Positions 9,427 through 17,549 of a stretch of DNA of 29,536 bases are shown one piece after another. The stretch covers positions 1 to 29,536 of the forward strand of contig CAMOSA010000006.1 in assembly GCA_946624335.1 (NCBI GenBank), read 5' to 3'. The notes under the pieces were generated by a model. That model had not been told where the DNA came from and made no database searches. It saw nothing but the letters and a program-made list of their open reading frames with translations. How positions within the stretch are numbered: position 1 is the first letter of the stretch; every line of letters begins with the position of its first letter. The stretch comes from an uncultured Prevotellaceae bacterium (GTDB lineage Bacteria; Bacteroidota; Bacteroidia; Bacteroidales; Bacteroidaceae). The position numbers and the translations under genes were made by a program.

Positions 9427-11067
9427 ATGAGCACCTTCTCCAAAGCCACAATCGTCGCGGCGCTCATCATGGCAGCACCTCTGCACGGAGCCGTTGCGCA
9501 GCAGGCCAAGACCGACATCGTCGTGACACGGAAACCTGCGACCGACGTCGCCGTAGCACAAGGGCGCTATCAAGCCACGTGGGAGAGCCTCGCACAATGG
9601 GAGTGCCCCGAATGGTTCAAGGATGCCAAGTTCGGCATATGGGCTCACTGGGGACCACAATGTCAGGCCGAAGCCGGCGACTGGTATGCCCGTTTCATGT
9701 ACTACCCGGGGTCGGGACAATATAAGTTCCATGTCGACCACTTCGGCGACCCGAAGGCGTACGGCCTGAAAGAACTCATCCGCGACTGGAAGGCCGAGCG
9801 CTGGAACCCCGAGGAGCTGGTGGCACTGTACAAAAGCGTCGGCGCCCGCTACTTCTTCACCTTAGGACAGCACCACGACAACTTCGACCTCTGGCGGTCG
9901 CCTTATCAAGAGTGGAACTCCGTCAACCTTGGTCCGAAGCGCGACATCGTGGGCGAATGGGCAGCAGCCTGCAAGAAGTACGACCTGCCGCTGGGCGTGT
10001 CGATGCACGGCAGCCACACGTGGACGTGGCTGGAACCGTCGCAGGCCTACGACGGCAATCTCACCCGTGAGGACGGAGCCGGCACGTGGTGGGAAGGCTA
10101 CGACCCGCAGGAGCTCTATGCACAACGCCACCCGCACAGCAGCGGATGGGACAATAGCAGCAGCATCCACGGCCAATGGGGATGGGACAACGGCGCAGCC
10201 CAGCCCTCCGAGGCCTACAAGACGAAGTTCCTCAACCGCGTGCTGCAATGCATCGACGACTACCATCCTCAGATGCTCTATTTCGACGACACGGTGCTAC
10301 CCTTCTACGGTTGCGACGAGCAGGTAGGGCTGAAGATACTGCAGCACTACTACAACCGCAACGCGCTCAACGACGGCTCGGCGCCCGTGGTAGCCATGGG
10401 CAAGATCCTCGAGCCTCGCCACAAACGAGCCATGATGTGGGACGTCGAGCGCGGCGTGCCCGACAGCGTGCAGCAGGACTACTGGCAGACATGCACCTGC
10501 ATCGGCGAATGGCACTACAACCAGTCCGTCTACGATCAAAAACGCTACAAGAGTGCCGAACAGGTCATATCGATGCTTGTCGACATCGTCTCGAAAAACG
10601 GCAACCTCCTGCTGAGCATTCCCGTGAGAGGTGACGGCACCATCGACGAACTCGAACGTGCTGTGCTCAGCGACATCAAGGCTTGGATGGATCAGAACGG
10701 CGAGAGCATCTACGCCACACGGCCGTGGAAGACCTTCGGCGAAGGGCCTCTGGCCGAAGGCGTCAATCCCATGAAGGCGCAAGGCTTCAACGAGAACAAC
10801 AACTACTCCGCCCGCGACGTACGCTACGTGCAGGACAAACAAGGCACTACCGTCTACGCCACCATCATGCGATGGCCTGACGCGAAGACCTTCGTCTTCA
10901 AAGCGCTCGGAGAGGCGTCGCCTCATTATAGCGGCAAGGTGCAAGAGGTCCGGCTGTTGGGCTACGGTGATGTGACTTTCGCTCAGACCATCAACGGCCT
11001 GCGCGTCTTCCTGCCCACGCAGCCTGTGAACAAGATCGCCCCCGTCTTTGCCATCACCTTCAGGTAA
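9427..11067 (+). CDS. secreted GH29 alpha-L-fucosidase
   Basis: 546 aa. A Sec signal peptide with cleavage after about residue 24 (GAVA then QQAK) predicts periplasmic or surface location. The GH29 fold is shown by WFKDAKFGIWAHWGPQ (about residues 61-76), the active-site segment GQHHDNFDLW (His149, His150, Asp151) and YHPQMLYFDD, where Asp287 aligns with the catalytic nucleophile of the family's WFDG motif. NGNLLLSIPVRGDGTID near residue 395-410 corresponds to the conserved NGNLLLNIPP-type strand. A small beta domain follows. It hydrolyses terminal alpha-L-fucose, for example from host or plant glycans; linkage specificity and the acid/base residue are not assignable here. It sits 27 nt behind the flavoprotein gene and one terminator away from the SusC/SusD locus, so a functional link to that locus is possible but unproven. 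Confidence 0.93.
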   Translation: MSTFSKATIVAALIMAAPLHGAVAQQAKTDIVVTRKPATDVAVAQGRYQATWESLAQWECPEWFKDAKFGIWAHWGPQCQAEAGDWYARFMYYPGSGQYKFHVDHFGDPKAYGLKELIRDWKAERWNPEELVALYKSVGARYFFTLGQHHDNFDLWRSPYQEWNSVNLGPKRDIVGEWAAACKKYDLPLGVSMHGSHTWTWLEPSQAYDGNLTREDGAGTWWEGYDPQELYAQRHPHSSGWDNSSSIHGQWGWDNGAAQPSEAYKTKFLNRVLQCIDDYHPQMLYFDDTVLPFYGCDEQVGLKILQHYYNRNALNDGSAPVVAMGKILEPRHKRAMMWDVERGVPDSVQQDYWQTCTCIGEWHYNQSVYDQKRYKSAEQVISMLVDIVSKNGNLLLSIPVRGDGTIDELERAVLSDIKAWMDQNGESIYATRPWKTFGEGPLAEGVNPMKAQGFNENNNYSARDVRYVQDKQGTTVYATIMRWPDAKTFVFKALGEASPHYSGKVQEVRLLGYGDVTFAQTINGLRVFLPTQPVNKIAPVFAITFR

Positions 11068-11120
11068 TCCCTCTATCACGCCGAGCAGACAGCGCCTATA
11101 GCTTGAAGACAGCACACATT

Positions 11121-11262
11121 GGTGCATCGGCCAACGAACATAGGTGCGTCGAACAACGAACATAGGTGCATCGGCCAACGAACATAGGTGCATCGGCCAA
11201 CGAACATAGGTGCATCGGCCAACGAGCATAGGTGCATCGGCCAACGAGCATAGGTGCATCTG
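11121..11262 (+). repeat. 22-bp tandem repeat array downstream of fucosidase gene
   Basis: Six consecutive 22-bp units start at 11121, 11143, 11165, 11187, 11209 and 11231, with a seventh truncated unit from 11253. Each begins GGTGCATCGG and ends CAACGAACATA or CAACGAGCATA. Units 1, 3 and 4 are identical, 5 and 6 share one A-to-G change, and unit 2 has several changes. The unit length is not a multiple of three, so a conserved coding role is unlikely. No spacers are present, so this is not CRISPR. Confidence 0.95.
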
Positions 11263-11346
11263 GAACGTGGTAGATATGGTGGTGGCTGTGGGACTGGTGT
11301 TATAATGTACCATTAGACATCACACCGAGATGATTTTGTACCTTTA

Positions 11347-11461
11347 CAGCCGCAGTCTGAAGCATAGTGGAGCTCTGCTGGGGAGCAACTCCATGAGGAA
11401 TATGATTGTATAAAACCACAAGCATGGGCAGGAGTGGTTATCAACGCGACTCCTGCTTTTT
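11347..11461 (+). ncRNA. candidate small RNA with intrinsic terminator
   Basis: This gene-free segment has the layout of an independent short transcript. A near-consensus -7 box TACCTTTA (11339-11346, one base off TAnnTTTG; no -33 seen) is followed by a hairpin TGGAGCTC-loop-GAGC-AA-CTCCA (11368-11393). It ends in a strong stem-loop with five Ts. No known RNA family was recognised: motifs of RNase P RNA, tmRNA, SRP RNA and common riboswitches were looked for by eye and not found. No gene on this strand follows in the next 3 kb apart from the Crp operon, so it is not an obvious leader. Confidence 0.3.
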
Positions 11462-11468
11462 CATGCTT
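11420..11468 (+). terminator. intrinsic terminator nested in a larger palindrome
   Basis: GCAGGAGT (11428-11435) pairs perfectly with ACTCCTGC (11449-11456) around a 13-nt loop and is followed directly by T5 (11457-11461). The whole unit is bracketed by a second 7-bp inverted repeat, AAGCATG (11420-11426) and CATGCTT (11462-11468). Confidence 0.7.
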
Positions 11469-11714
11469 AGAGTTTCTGTCAATGCCAAGAAAAACCCAGA
11501 AATGAACCGCTTGCGGTTCTCCATCGTAAGCGGCCAATGTTATTTGCTGTCCTACCCCGTTTTGGGCACGATATCAATCACTAAATCGCACATCAATCAC
11601 CCTATCTGTCACTTACAACCTATTGATGCTCAGTACCGAATGATTGAGTGATAGATTATTCTTATTCTACTGGTGTAGAGGGAATGCGTTGTATGTGTTT
11701 ATTGTCTTTCAAGC
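11469..11714. other. non-coding stretch without recognised content
   Basis: About 245 bases between the hairpin and the 3' end of the minus-strand cotH-like gene. A short hairpin GAACCG-CTTG-CGGTTC (11505-11520) and loose direct repeats of ATCAATCAC are visible. Short open frames here show no recognisable protein. It is more AT-rich than the coding DNA. No terminator for the cotH-like transcript is obvious. Confidence 0.5.
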
Positions 11715-14237
11715 CTATTCCGTCACCAGTACTTTCTTGCCATTGACGATGTAAAGGCCGGGTTTGAGGCCGTTGCGCCACTCGTTATAGAGCGCCCCGG
11801 CCTTGAGCTTGACGCCCTGAAGGTCGTACACATCGAAACGCGTGGGCTGCGTGCTGTGCTCTATGCCGTCGGTGTAGAAGGGCGAGTCATCCTGCACATT
11901 GTCCTCCTCGTCGGTGATGCCCATGATCTCTTCTTCCGTCAGCTCGAAAGGTGTGAGGCGTCCATAGGCAGAGAGTGCGTGCTGGCGCAGCCAGCGCTTG
12001 GCATTCTCGGTGCTGGTGGCATAGTCCGTATAGTCGCGGTTGCTGCCGTGCTCCTGAGCGTTGTTATGATCGAATGAGGGCTTGGCAAAGGCATAGTACT
12101 CGTCGCAGTAGTCGATGAGCTCTTCGAGATGCAGCGTCATGAAGCGCGTCCAGTACTTGTAGATCGCACGTTGTATGGGCTCGCCGCATTGTCTGATCTG
12201 CTTGAAGAAGGGTGCTGCAGTCCAGCCGCTGCCACTGTAGGTGGTCCAGAAGTTATTGTTCGCCTTAGTCTGGTAATAGTTGCTTGAGCCCTCATAGCCG
12301 TAGGACCAGTCGAGATCCCAGACGGGTCCCCAGTGCCACTTGCAGGTGTCGGCGTAGATATTCTCATGATAGAGGAAGGTGCTCTTTGGGTGCATGATCT
12401 CAAAATTGAGCAGGAGCTCGTTGGTCACCAGGAAAGCTGCCAGCGACTCCACATCGACCTCGTCGGATATGTCCTGTTCGCGCTGGACGAGGGAAGCCAT
12501 GCTATTGAAGCGCGAGATCACGTCGCGATAGGATTCGATGGCTGTGGAGCCGACCTCGGTGAAGTCGGGTTCCTTGATCTTGATGGGCAGGTTGTAAGGC
12601 GTAGAGTAGCGTGTCGTCTCGCCATAGTCGGAATAGGTGTCAAGCTCGAGGCGACAGGCATTGGTCTCGTCGGGGAGGTCGATGCTATTGTTGGAGAAGC
12701 CGACCTTCTCCGTGAAGTTGTAGCTGCCCCAATATTGGCCATTCAGGTACAGCTCCACGGGAACGATATGGTTGGCCCCTTCAGCCCCGATGAGGCCAGC
12801 CGCATACATACCGATGGCGTTCGTCATGAGTGAGCCGCTCTGGCGATTGGACAACAGCACCCAACTCTTGCCGGACTTGAGGCCAAAGGGCTTGATCTTG
12901 GAGTCGAATTTCAGGCGGTAGGGATTCTTCGAGTAGGGGTTGGTGCTCCAGCTGCTGTTGCCTCGTCCCTTGATCTGTCCGGCGGTAGTCTCCATCGACG
13001 GATAGAAGCCGTAGCCGTTGATGGACACGTTGGCCAGCAGATAATAGATCTTGCTATCGGGGTATTCGAAGTATTCAACATCGACGTCGACGCGTGGCAC
13101 AACGGGCGTCTTCCAGTCGAGCGCCAACTGATAATCGGTGCCGAAGGGCACGAGGCGCTCTTCATAGACCGCGTCGGTTCCGCCCTCGCTCTGGACGGAG
13201 GCCGTATAGAAGTTCAGCTCGGAGACACAGAAGTAGTTCTTGTAATTGGCCTGCAGCATCATGATACGGAAATACTGCGTCGGCTGGTCAAGTTCGATGA
13301 CGGGCGACGTGTTGACAGCCCCTTGGGCGCTGGAGAAGCCGTTCATCTCCATGAAGCGGTGAGCCTCGGTCCAGGCGACACCGTCCTGACTTGTCCAGAG
13401 ACTGACGACGAGGGGGGAACGATTACCTACATCGGCCCGGTTCTGCAACTCGTAGACTAAGTTGTGCACGGGTTCGGGCAGCGTCACATCGATGTATGGG
13501 AACTCGTCTTCCGGTAGTTTCTCGTAGGCACCGGTGCCCCAGGTGGAGTGGAAGAACGTCGAAGGATCATCGTCGAGCATCATGGCGAGGCCTTCACGCT
13601 CGGGATAGTTGCTGGGGGCGTTCGTCGAGAGCATATCCTCGGTCAGCGCGATGGGCGTCTTGACGACGGACGTGGAGCCTTCCTCGCCGGGGCTGACCAT
13701 GACCGTCTTCAACACGTTGACACCCGGATAGGCTACCGTGAGGCGATGCTGGCTACCGAGCTTGACGCGGCTACGCTTGCTCACCAACTCCTGCTCGTCG
13801 TCGAGGTAGACCACGGCACGGTTGTCCGAGCGCTTGAAGGAAGGCGTCAGCCAGTGGCCGACGGAGGTCAACTGACCCGTGATGCGACGGTCATCGCTGA
13901 TGGTGCACTCGACGTCGGTGAACACCTGATGGTTGAACTTATTGTTGAACTTAAAAGAGGTGAGCGTGGGACGCCGCACCTGGATGTGATGGTCATAGGA
14001 CTCCAACTCATCCAGGGGGTAGCTGAACACCGTCTCGCCGACCGTGGTGATCTCGAGTTGACCAGCTGTCTTCACGTACTGCTTCACGCCCGCCATCGGG
14101 AAGAGGTCGATCGAGCCGTCATTCTTGACCACATAAAGCGTGTCACCGATGGCTGCTGTCGCGTCATCGCAGTAAGCCTCGACCGGTAGGGTCAAGAGCG
14201 CCAGCAATAGCGGTAAAAAGAGCGTATTTTTCTTCAT
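11715..14237 (-). CDS. exported CotH-family protein with discoidin-like domain and T9SS-type tail
   Basis: 840 aa. The signal peptide (MKKNTLFLPLLLALLTLPVEA) ends near residue 22. An N-terminal segment of about 70 residues resembles the short beta domain found in front of many exported Prevotella proteins. Residues about 190-350 look like an F5/8 type C (discoidin) domain (FPYIDVTLPEPVHNLVYELQ, then FRIMMLQANYKNYFCVSELNFY). The CotH core spans about 385-760, with IKGRGNSSWSTNPYSKNPYR, VELYLNGQYWGSYNFTEKV and WGPVWDLDWSYGYEG, matching the conserved RGNS.W...K.PYR and WD.DW motifs. In spores CotH is an atypical protein kinase; the role of the many Bacteroidetes homologues is unknown. The last 55 residues (FDVYDLQGVKLK, then GLKPGLYIVNGKKVLV) are a Por secretion-type sorting tail, so surface display or release is expected. 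Single-gene transcript with its own promoter. Confidence 0.88.
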   Translation of the reverse strand: MKKNTLFLPLLLALLTLPVEAYCDDATAAIGDTLYVVKNDGSIDLFPMAGVKQYVKTAGQLEITTVGETVFSYPLDELESYDHHIQVRRPTLTSFKFNNKFNHQVFTDVECTISDDRRITGQLTSVGHWLTPSFKRSDNRAVVYLDDEQELVSKRSRVKLGSQHRLTVAYPGVNVLKTVMVSPGEEGSTSVVKTPIALTEDMLSTNAPSNYPEREGLAMMLDDDPSTFFHSTWGTGAYEKLPEDEFPYIDVTLPEPVHNLVYELQNRADVGNRSPLVVSLWTSQDGVAWTEAHRFMEMNGFSSAQGAVNTSPVIELDQPTQYFRIMMLQANYKNYFCVSELNFYTASVQSEGGTDAVYEERLVPFGTDYQLALDWKTPVVPRVDVDVEYFEYPDSKIYYLLANVSINGYGFYPSMETTAGQIKGRGNSSWSTNPYSKNPYRLKFDSKIKPFGLKSGKSWVLLSNRQSGSLMTNAIGMYAAGLIGAEGANHIVPVELYLNGQYWGSYNFTEKVGFSNNSIDLPDETNACRLELDTYSDYGETTRYSTPYNLPIKIKEPDFTEVGSTAIESYRDVISRFNSMASLVQREQDISDEVDVESLAAFLVTNELLLNFEIMHPKSTFLYHENIYADTCKWHWGPVWDLDWSYGYEGSSNYYQTKANNNFWTTYSGSGWTAAPFFKQIRQCGEPIQRAIYKYWTRFMTLHLEELIDYCDEYYAFAKPSFDHNNAQEHGSNRDYTDYATSTENAKRWLRQHALSAYGRLTPFELTEEEIMGITDEEDNVQDDSPFYTDGIEHSTQPTRFDVYDLQGVKLKAGALYNEWRNGLKPGLYIVNGKKVLVTE

Positions 14238-14278
14238 ATTATAATGGCACTTGTTTACATTTCACATTTAAACCGCGG

Positions 14279-14308
14279 CAAAGATAGACAATATCTTTCA
14301 ACTCCCAA
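14279..14308 (-). promoter_or_regulatory. promoter of cotH-like gene
   Basis: On the minus strand TATCTTTG (14286-14279) matches TAnnTTTG exactly. A TTG at 14308-14306 lies 19 nt upstream of it, giving a near-consensus Bacteroidetes promoter about 41 nt from the ATG at 14237. Confidence 0.75.
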
Positions 14309-14348
14309 GCCTAAAAGCATTATTTTATATTAAAAAGGTATGAAAAAG

Positions 14349-14380
14349 TTTGGTCATGAGACACAAAAGCAGTACTTTTG
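14349..14380 (+). promoter_or_regulatory. consensus promoter of the Crp-M3 operon
   Basis: TTTG (14349-14352), a 20-nt spacer and TACTTTTG (14373-14380) match the Bacteroidetes promoter TTTG-N19/21-TAnnTTTG exactly. Transcription should begin near 14387. The upstream in-frame ATG at 14350 therefore lies inside the promoter, which decides the start of the following gene. Confidence 0.85.
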
Positions 14381-14397
14381 CTCACCAAAAAGCAAGA

Positions 14398-15117
14398 ATG
14401 ACGCCGTCAATGTTCGATACGCTTCTCGAGTTGCCCTTGTTTCAAGGTCTCGGACGTGAAGATCTCACCCGCATCCTCGAGTCTACCAGGATGGCCTTCA
14501 CCACGGTGCGCAAGGATGTGACCTTCATCCGCCAAGGGGAGGCCTGCACGGGACTGACCTTCATCATCGACGGGCGCGTCGAGATGCTCACACGGTCTGC
14601 CGACAACAGCTGGGAGGTGGCTGAGCAAGTGAGCACACCTGCCGTCGTGGGCACGGATGTCCTATATGGCAGGCTGCGTACTCACCGCCACAGCTACTCC
14701 GCCCTGGCGACGACGCGCATCATGCAGATGGACAAGCGTACAGCCGCTGCCCTGACGAGCTATTTTGAAGTCTTCAGGCTCAACCTGCTCAACCTGCTCA
14801 CCACAACGATCGTACGGCGCGACCAGCTGCTATGGCTGCCGCCATCGCCCTCGCTCGAGGCCCGGCTGATCGCTTTCTTCCGCCTGCACATCGACCGCCC
14901 GGCAGGATATAAGCGGTTCAGCATATCCCTGCCACAGATCGGGGCATACCTGGGCGAAGACCCGCGTTATGTCTCACGCGCACTGCACCGGCTCGCCGAC
15001 AACGGCCTGATCCGTCTCGGACGGCGCATGATAGAGATTCCGACCTTCGAACGCCTGCTCAGCGATACGCCGGAGACAGGCAACAGATCAATTAACATAC
15101 ATACAAATGAGAGATAA
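14398..15117 (+). CDS. Crp/Fnr family transcription regulator
   Basis: 239 aa from ATG 14398. The start was chosen because the longer frame from 14350 begins inside an exact promoter; ATG 14410 is a further alternative, giving a longer leader. Residues about 8-125 form a cyclic-nucleotide-binding beta-roll (LFQGLGREDLTRIL, then FIRQGEACTGLTFIIDGRVE), followed by a dimer helix and a C-terminal winged HTH at about 175-225 (SLPQIGAYLGEDPRYVSRAL then HRLADNGLI). The ligand-pocket motif of E. coli CRP is not recognisable and no Cys cluster of an Fnr type is present, so the effector is unknown. The last 11 nt overlap the start of the M3 peptidase gene, so both are translated from one message. Autoregulation or control of the divergent cotH-like gene is plausible from position only. 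Confidence 0.88.
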   Translation: MTPSMFDTLLELPLFQGLGREDLTRILESTRMAFTTVRKDVTFIRQGEACTGLTFIIDGRVEMLTRSADNSWEVAEQVSTPAVVGTDVLYGRLRTHRHSYSALATTRIMQMDKRTAAALTSYFEVFRLNLLNLLTTTIVRRDQLLWLPPSPSLEARLIAFFRLHIDRPAGYKRFSISLPQIGAYLGEDPRYVSRALHRLADNGLIRLGRRMIEIPTFERLLSDTPETGNRSINIHTNER

Positions 15118-17266
15118 TCCCTTTTATACCAAGCACTACCCTACTCCACACGAGACGGCGCCCTTCACCGACATCCGACTTGAGGATTATGAGCCCGCCA
15201 TGCTCGAAGGCATACGCCGCGACGAAGCGTTCATACAGCGGATTGCCGATAACCCCGAGCCGCCGACCTTCGACAATACGATTGCCGTGGTCAGCACCGA
15301 CGACCTGCTGGAACGTGTGACCAAAGTCTTCTTCAACCTTCTCTCGGCTGAAACGTCCGACGAGATGGATGCGCTGGCGCAGAAGATGTCTCCCATCCTG
15401 ACCGAACACGCCAACAACATTATCTTCAACAAGCGTTACTTTCAGCGCGTAAAAGCGGTCTACGAGCAGTACCACCCGACCGCATCTGAGGTGCCTGGCG
15501 ACAACGCTGCAACGTCATCCGCGGCGCCACGTCCGCTAACGCCCGAGGAGCAGATGCTACTGGAGAAGAGCTATGACGGGTTCATCCGCGCCGGTGTCGC
15601 CCTCGACGACGAGCACCAACAGCGGCTGCGTGAGATCAACAACGAGATGAGCATGCTCACCCTGCAGTTCTCGCAGAACAATCTCAAAGAGACGAACGCC
15701 TACGAGCTGTTCATCACCGATGAGGCTCAGCTCAGCGGACTGCCCGACTCAGCACGTGAGGCTGCAGCACTCGCGGCTCATGACCATGGCCGTGAAGGAT
15801 GGCTCTTCACCCTCCACGCACCGTCGTACGGCCCCTTCATCACCTATGCCGACAACCGTGATTTGCGTCGGCAGATCTACATGGCCAAGAACACAATCTG
15901 CATCCACGACAATGATGCCAACAACGAAGAGATCGTCCATCGTATCGTCAACCTCAGACGGGAGCGTGCTCAGATCCTCGGCTACCGCACCTTCGCCGAT
16001 TACGTCCTGAAAGAACGAATGGCCGAGAGCGCCGACAAGGTCTATCAACTCTTCGACCAGCTGCTCGACGCCTATCTGCAGCCCGCACGCGACGAGCTCA
16101 AAGACATCGAGGAGATAGCACGACGCACCGAAGGCGATGATTACCGCCTCGAGCCGTGGGACTTCTCCTACTATGGCCACAAGCTCAAGATGGAACGCTA
16201 CAATATCGATGCCGAGATGCTGAGGCCGTACCTCCAGCTTGAGCGGGTCAAGGAGGGTGTCTTCGGTCTCGCGACACGGCTCTACGGCATCACCTTCGTC
16301 GAGAACAAAGACATCCCCGTCTACCACCCCGACGTGCAGGCTTTCGATGTCCTCGATGCCGACGGCAGCTTCCTCGCCGTGCTCTACACCGATTTCCATC
16401 CCCGCAAGGGCAAGCAGAGCGGCGCATGGATGACCACCTTCAAGGAACAATATATCGGCCCCGAGGACGGCTGCCCCGACCCCTACGACCCCACGCTCTG
16501 GAAGAACAGCCGGCCACACGTCTCCCTCGTCATGAATTTCACTAAGCCGACCGCTACGAAACCCGCGCTGCTCACCCTCGGAGAGGTAGAAACGTTCCTG
16601 CATGAGTTTGGTCATGCCTTGCACGGCATCTTCGCCAACACACGCTTTGCATCGCTTTCCGGCACCAACGTCTACTGGGACTTCGTAGAACTGCCCTCAC
16701 AGCTCATGGAGAATTTCGCCGTCGAGCCCGAGTTCCTCAACACCTTTGCACGCCACTATCAGACGGGCGAACCCATACCGCAAGATCTCATCGAACGCAT
16801 CATCGCAAGCCGCAACTTTAATGTCGCATACGCTTGCATCCGTCAAGTGAGCTTCGGGCTCCTCGATATGGCCTATTACACCCTTACCGAGCCCTTTACG
16901 GCCGACGTGGCTTCCTTTGAGCGTGAAGCATGGCACCGCGCACAACTCTTCCCCGAAGTGCCCGGGACGTGCATGACCGTGCAGTTCTCACACATCATGT
17001 CCGGTGGTTATGCCGCCGGCTACTACAGCTACAAATGGGCTGAGGTGCTCGATGCCGACGCCTTCGCCGTCTTCAAGCGAGCGGGCATCTTCGACCGGGC
17101 CACCGCACAACGATTCCGCGACTGCATACTCTCACGTGGAGGCACCGAACACCCCATGACCCTCTACCGCCGTTTCCGAGGCGGCGATCCAACCATCGAT
17201 GCACTACTTGAGAGGAACGGAATAAAGAAAAAGTTGAAAGTTGAAAAGTTGAGAGTTGAAAGTTGA
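15107..17266 (+). CDS. dcp: M3 family zinc metallopeptidase (peptidyl-dipeptidase Dcp-like)
   Basis: 719 aa, close to the family norm. The opening NPFYTKHYPTPHETAPFTDI is typical of Dcp/oligopeptidase A. Zinc site: His499-Glu500-x-x-His503 in FLHEFGHALHG, with Glu528 in FVELPSQ as third ligand; the substrate-shaping segment SGGYAAGYYSYKWAE is near residue 627-641. No signal peptide was found at this start, so it probably cleaves short peptides in the cytoplasm. Zinc binding and peptide hydrolysis are family knowledge. The gene overlaps the Crp-like gene by 11 nt. The natural end appears to be RNGIKKK; the final residues LKVEKLRVES and the TGA are encoded by the GTTGAAA/GTTGAGA repeat tract that runs on past the gene, so the repeat has created the present C-terminus. 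Confidence 0.92.
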   Translation: MRDNPFYTKHYPTPHETAPFTDIRLEDYEPAMLEGIRRDEAFIQRIADNPEPPTFDNTIAVVSTDDLLERVTKVFFNLLSAETSDEMDALAQKMSPILTEHANNIIFNKRYFQRVKAVYEQYHPTASEVPGDNAATSSAAPRPLTPEEQMLLEKSYDGFIRAGVALDDEHQQRLREINNEMSMLTLQFSQNNLKETNAYELFITDEAQLSGLPDSAREAAALAAHDHGREGWLFTLHAPSYGPFITYADNRDLRRQIYMAKNTICIHDNDANNEEIVHRIVNLRRERAQILGYRTFADYVLKERMAESADKVYQLFDQLLDAYLQPARDELKDIEEIARRTEGDDYRLEPWDFSYYGHKLKMERYNIDAEMLRPYLQLERVKEGVFGLATRLYGITFVENKDIPVYHPDVQAFDVLDADGSFLAVLYTDFHPRKGKQSGAWMTTFKEQYIGPEDGCPDPYDPTLWKNSRPHVSLVMNFTKPTATKPALLTLGEVETFLHEFGHALHGIFANTRFASLSGTNVYWDFVELPSQLMENFAVEPEFLNTFARHYQTGEPIPQDLIERIIASRNFNVAYACIRQVSFGLLDMAYYTLTEPFTADVASFEREAWHRAQLFPEVPGTCMTVQFSHIMSGGYAAGYYSYKWAEVLDADAFAVFKRAGIFDRATAQRFRDCILSRGGTEHPMTLYRRFRGGDPTIDALLERNGIKKKLKVEKLRVES

Positions 17267-17320
17267 AAGTTGAGAGTTGAAAGTTGAGAGTTGAAACGTT
17301 GAAAGTTGAAACGTCGAAAG
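17230..17320 (+). repeat. reverse-sense heptamer tract at the 3' end of the M3 gene
   Basis: About twelve units of GTTGAAA and GTTGAGA at a 7-nt period (with GTTGAAAC variants) begin inside the last codons of the M3 gene and continue about 55 nt past its stop. They are the reverse complement of the TTTCAAC/TCTCAAC units found after the next hairpin module, so the two tracts can pair across that module. Confidence 0.9.
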
Positions 17321-17345
17321 AAAGCATCAACAATCAAGACTTCCA

Positions 17346-17549
17346 CTCGAGCTTTGCTCGCTTTCGCTCTGCGAAGAACCCTCAACCCTCAACCCTCACC
17401 TCTCAACGTCTCAACCCTCAACCCTCACCTCTCAACGTCTCAACCCTCACCTCTCAACCCTCAACTCTCAACCCTCAACGTCTCAACCCTCAACGTCTCA
17501 ACCCTCACCCCTCAACTCTCAACGTCTCAACCCTCAACGTCTCACTTCT
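17346..17549 (+). repeat. double-hairpin module and heptamer tract, copy A
   Basis: The module consists of CGAGC-TTT-GCTCG (17348-17360) followed by CTTTCGC-TCT-GCGAAG (17361-17376). A 173-nt pyrimidine-rich tract of TCAACCC, TCAACTC and TCAACGTC units (7-8-nt period) follows and runs directly into the ATG of the dCMP deaminase gene at 17550. The mRNA leader of that gene is therefore almost pure repeat. Confidence 0.92.

Noticed and set aside
11121..11262. CRISPR array
   Set aside because: Units are directly adjacent without spacers and no cas gene is present.
10297..11313. 338-codon open frame on the minus strand with repeated MHLCSLADAP-like residues
   Set aside because: Its first part is the translated 22-bp array and the rest is antisense to the GH29 gene; no family resemblance.
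11313..11537. 74-codon minus-strand frame in the same region
   Set aside because: Overlaps the hairpins and candidate RNA; no family, no promoter motif on that strand.
11406..11651. 81-codon + frame in the gene-free region
   Set aside because: TTG start, contains the intrinsic terminator within its first third, no recognisable sequence.
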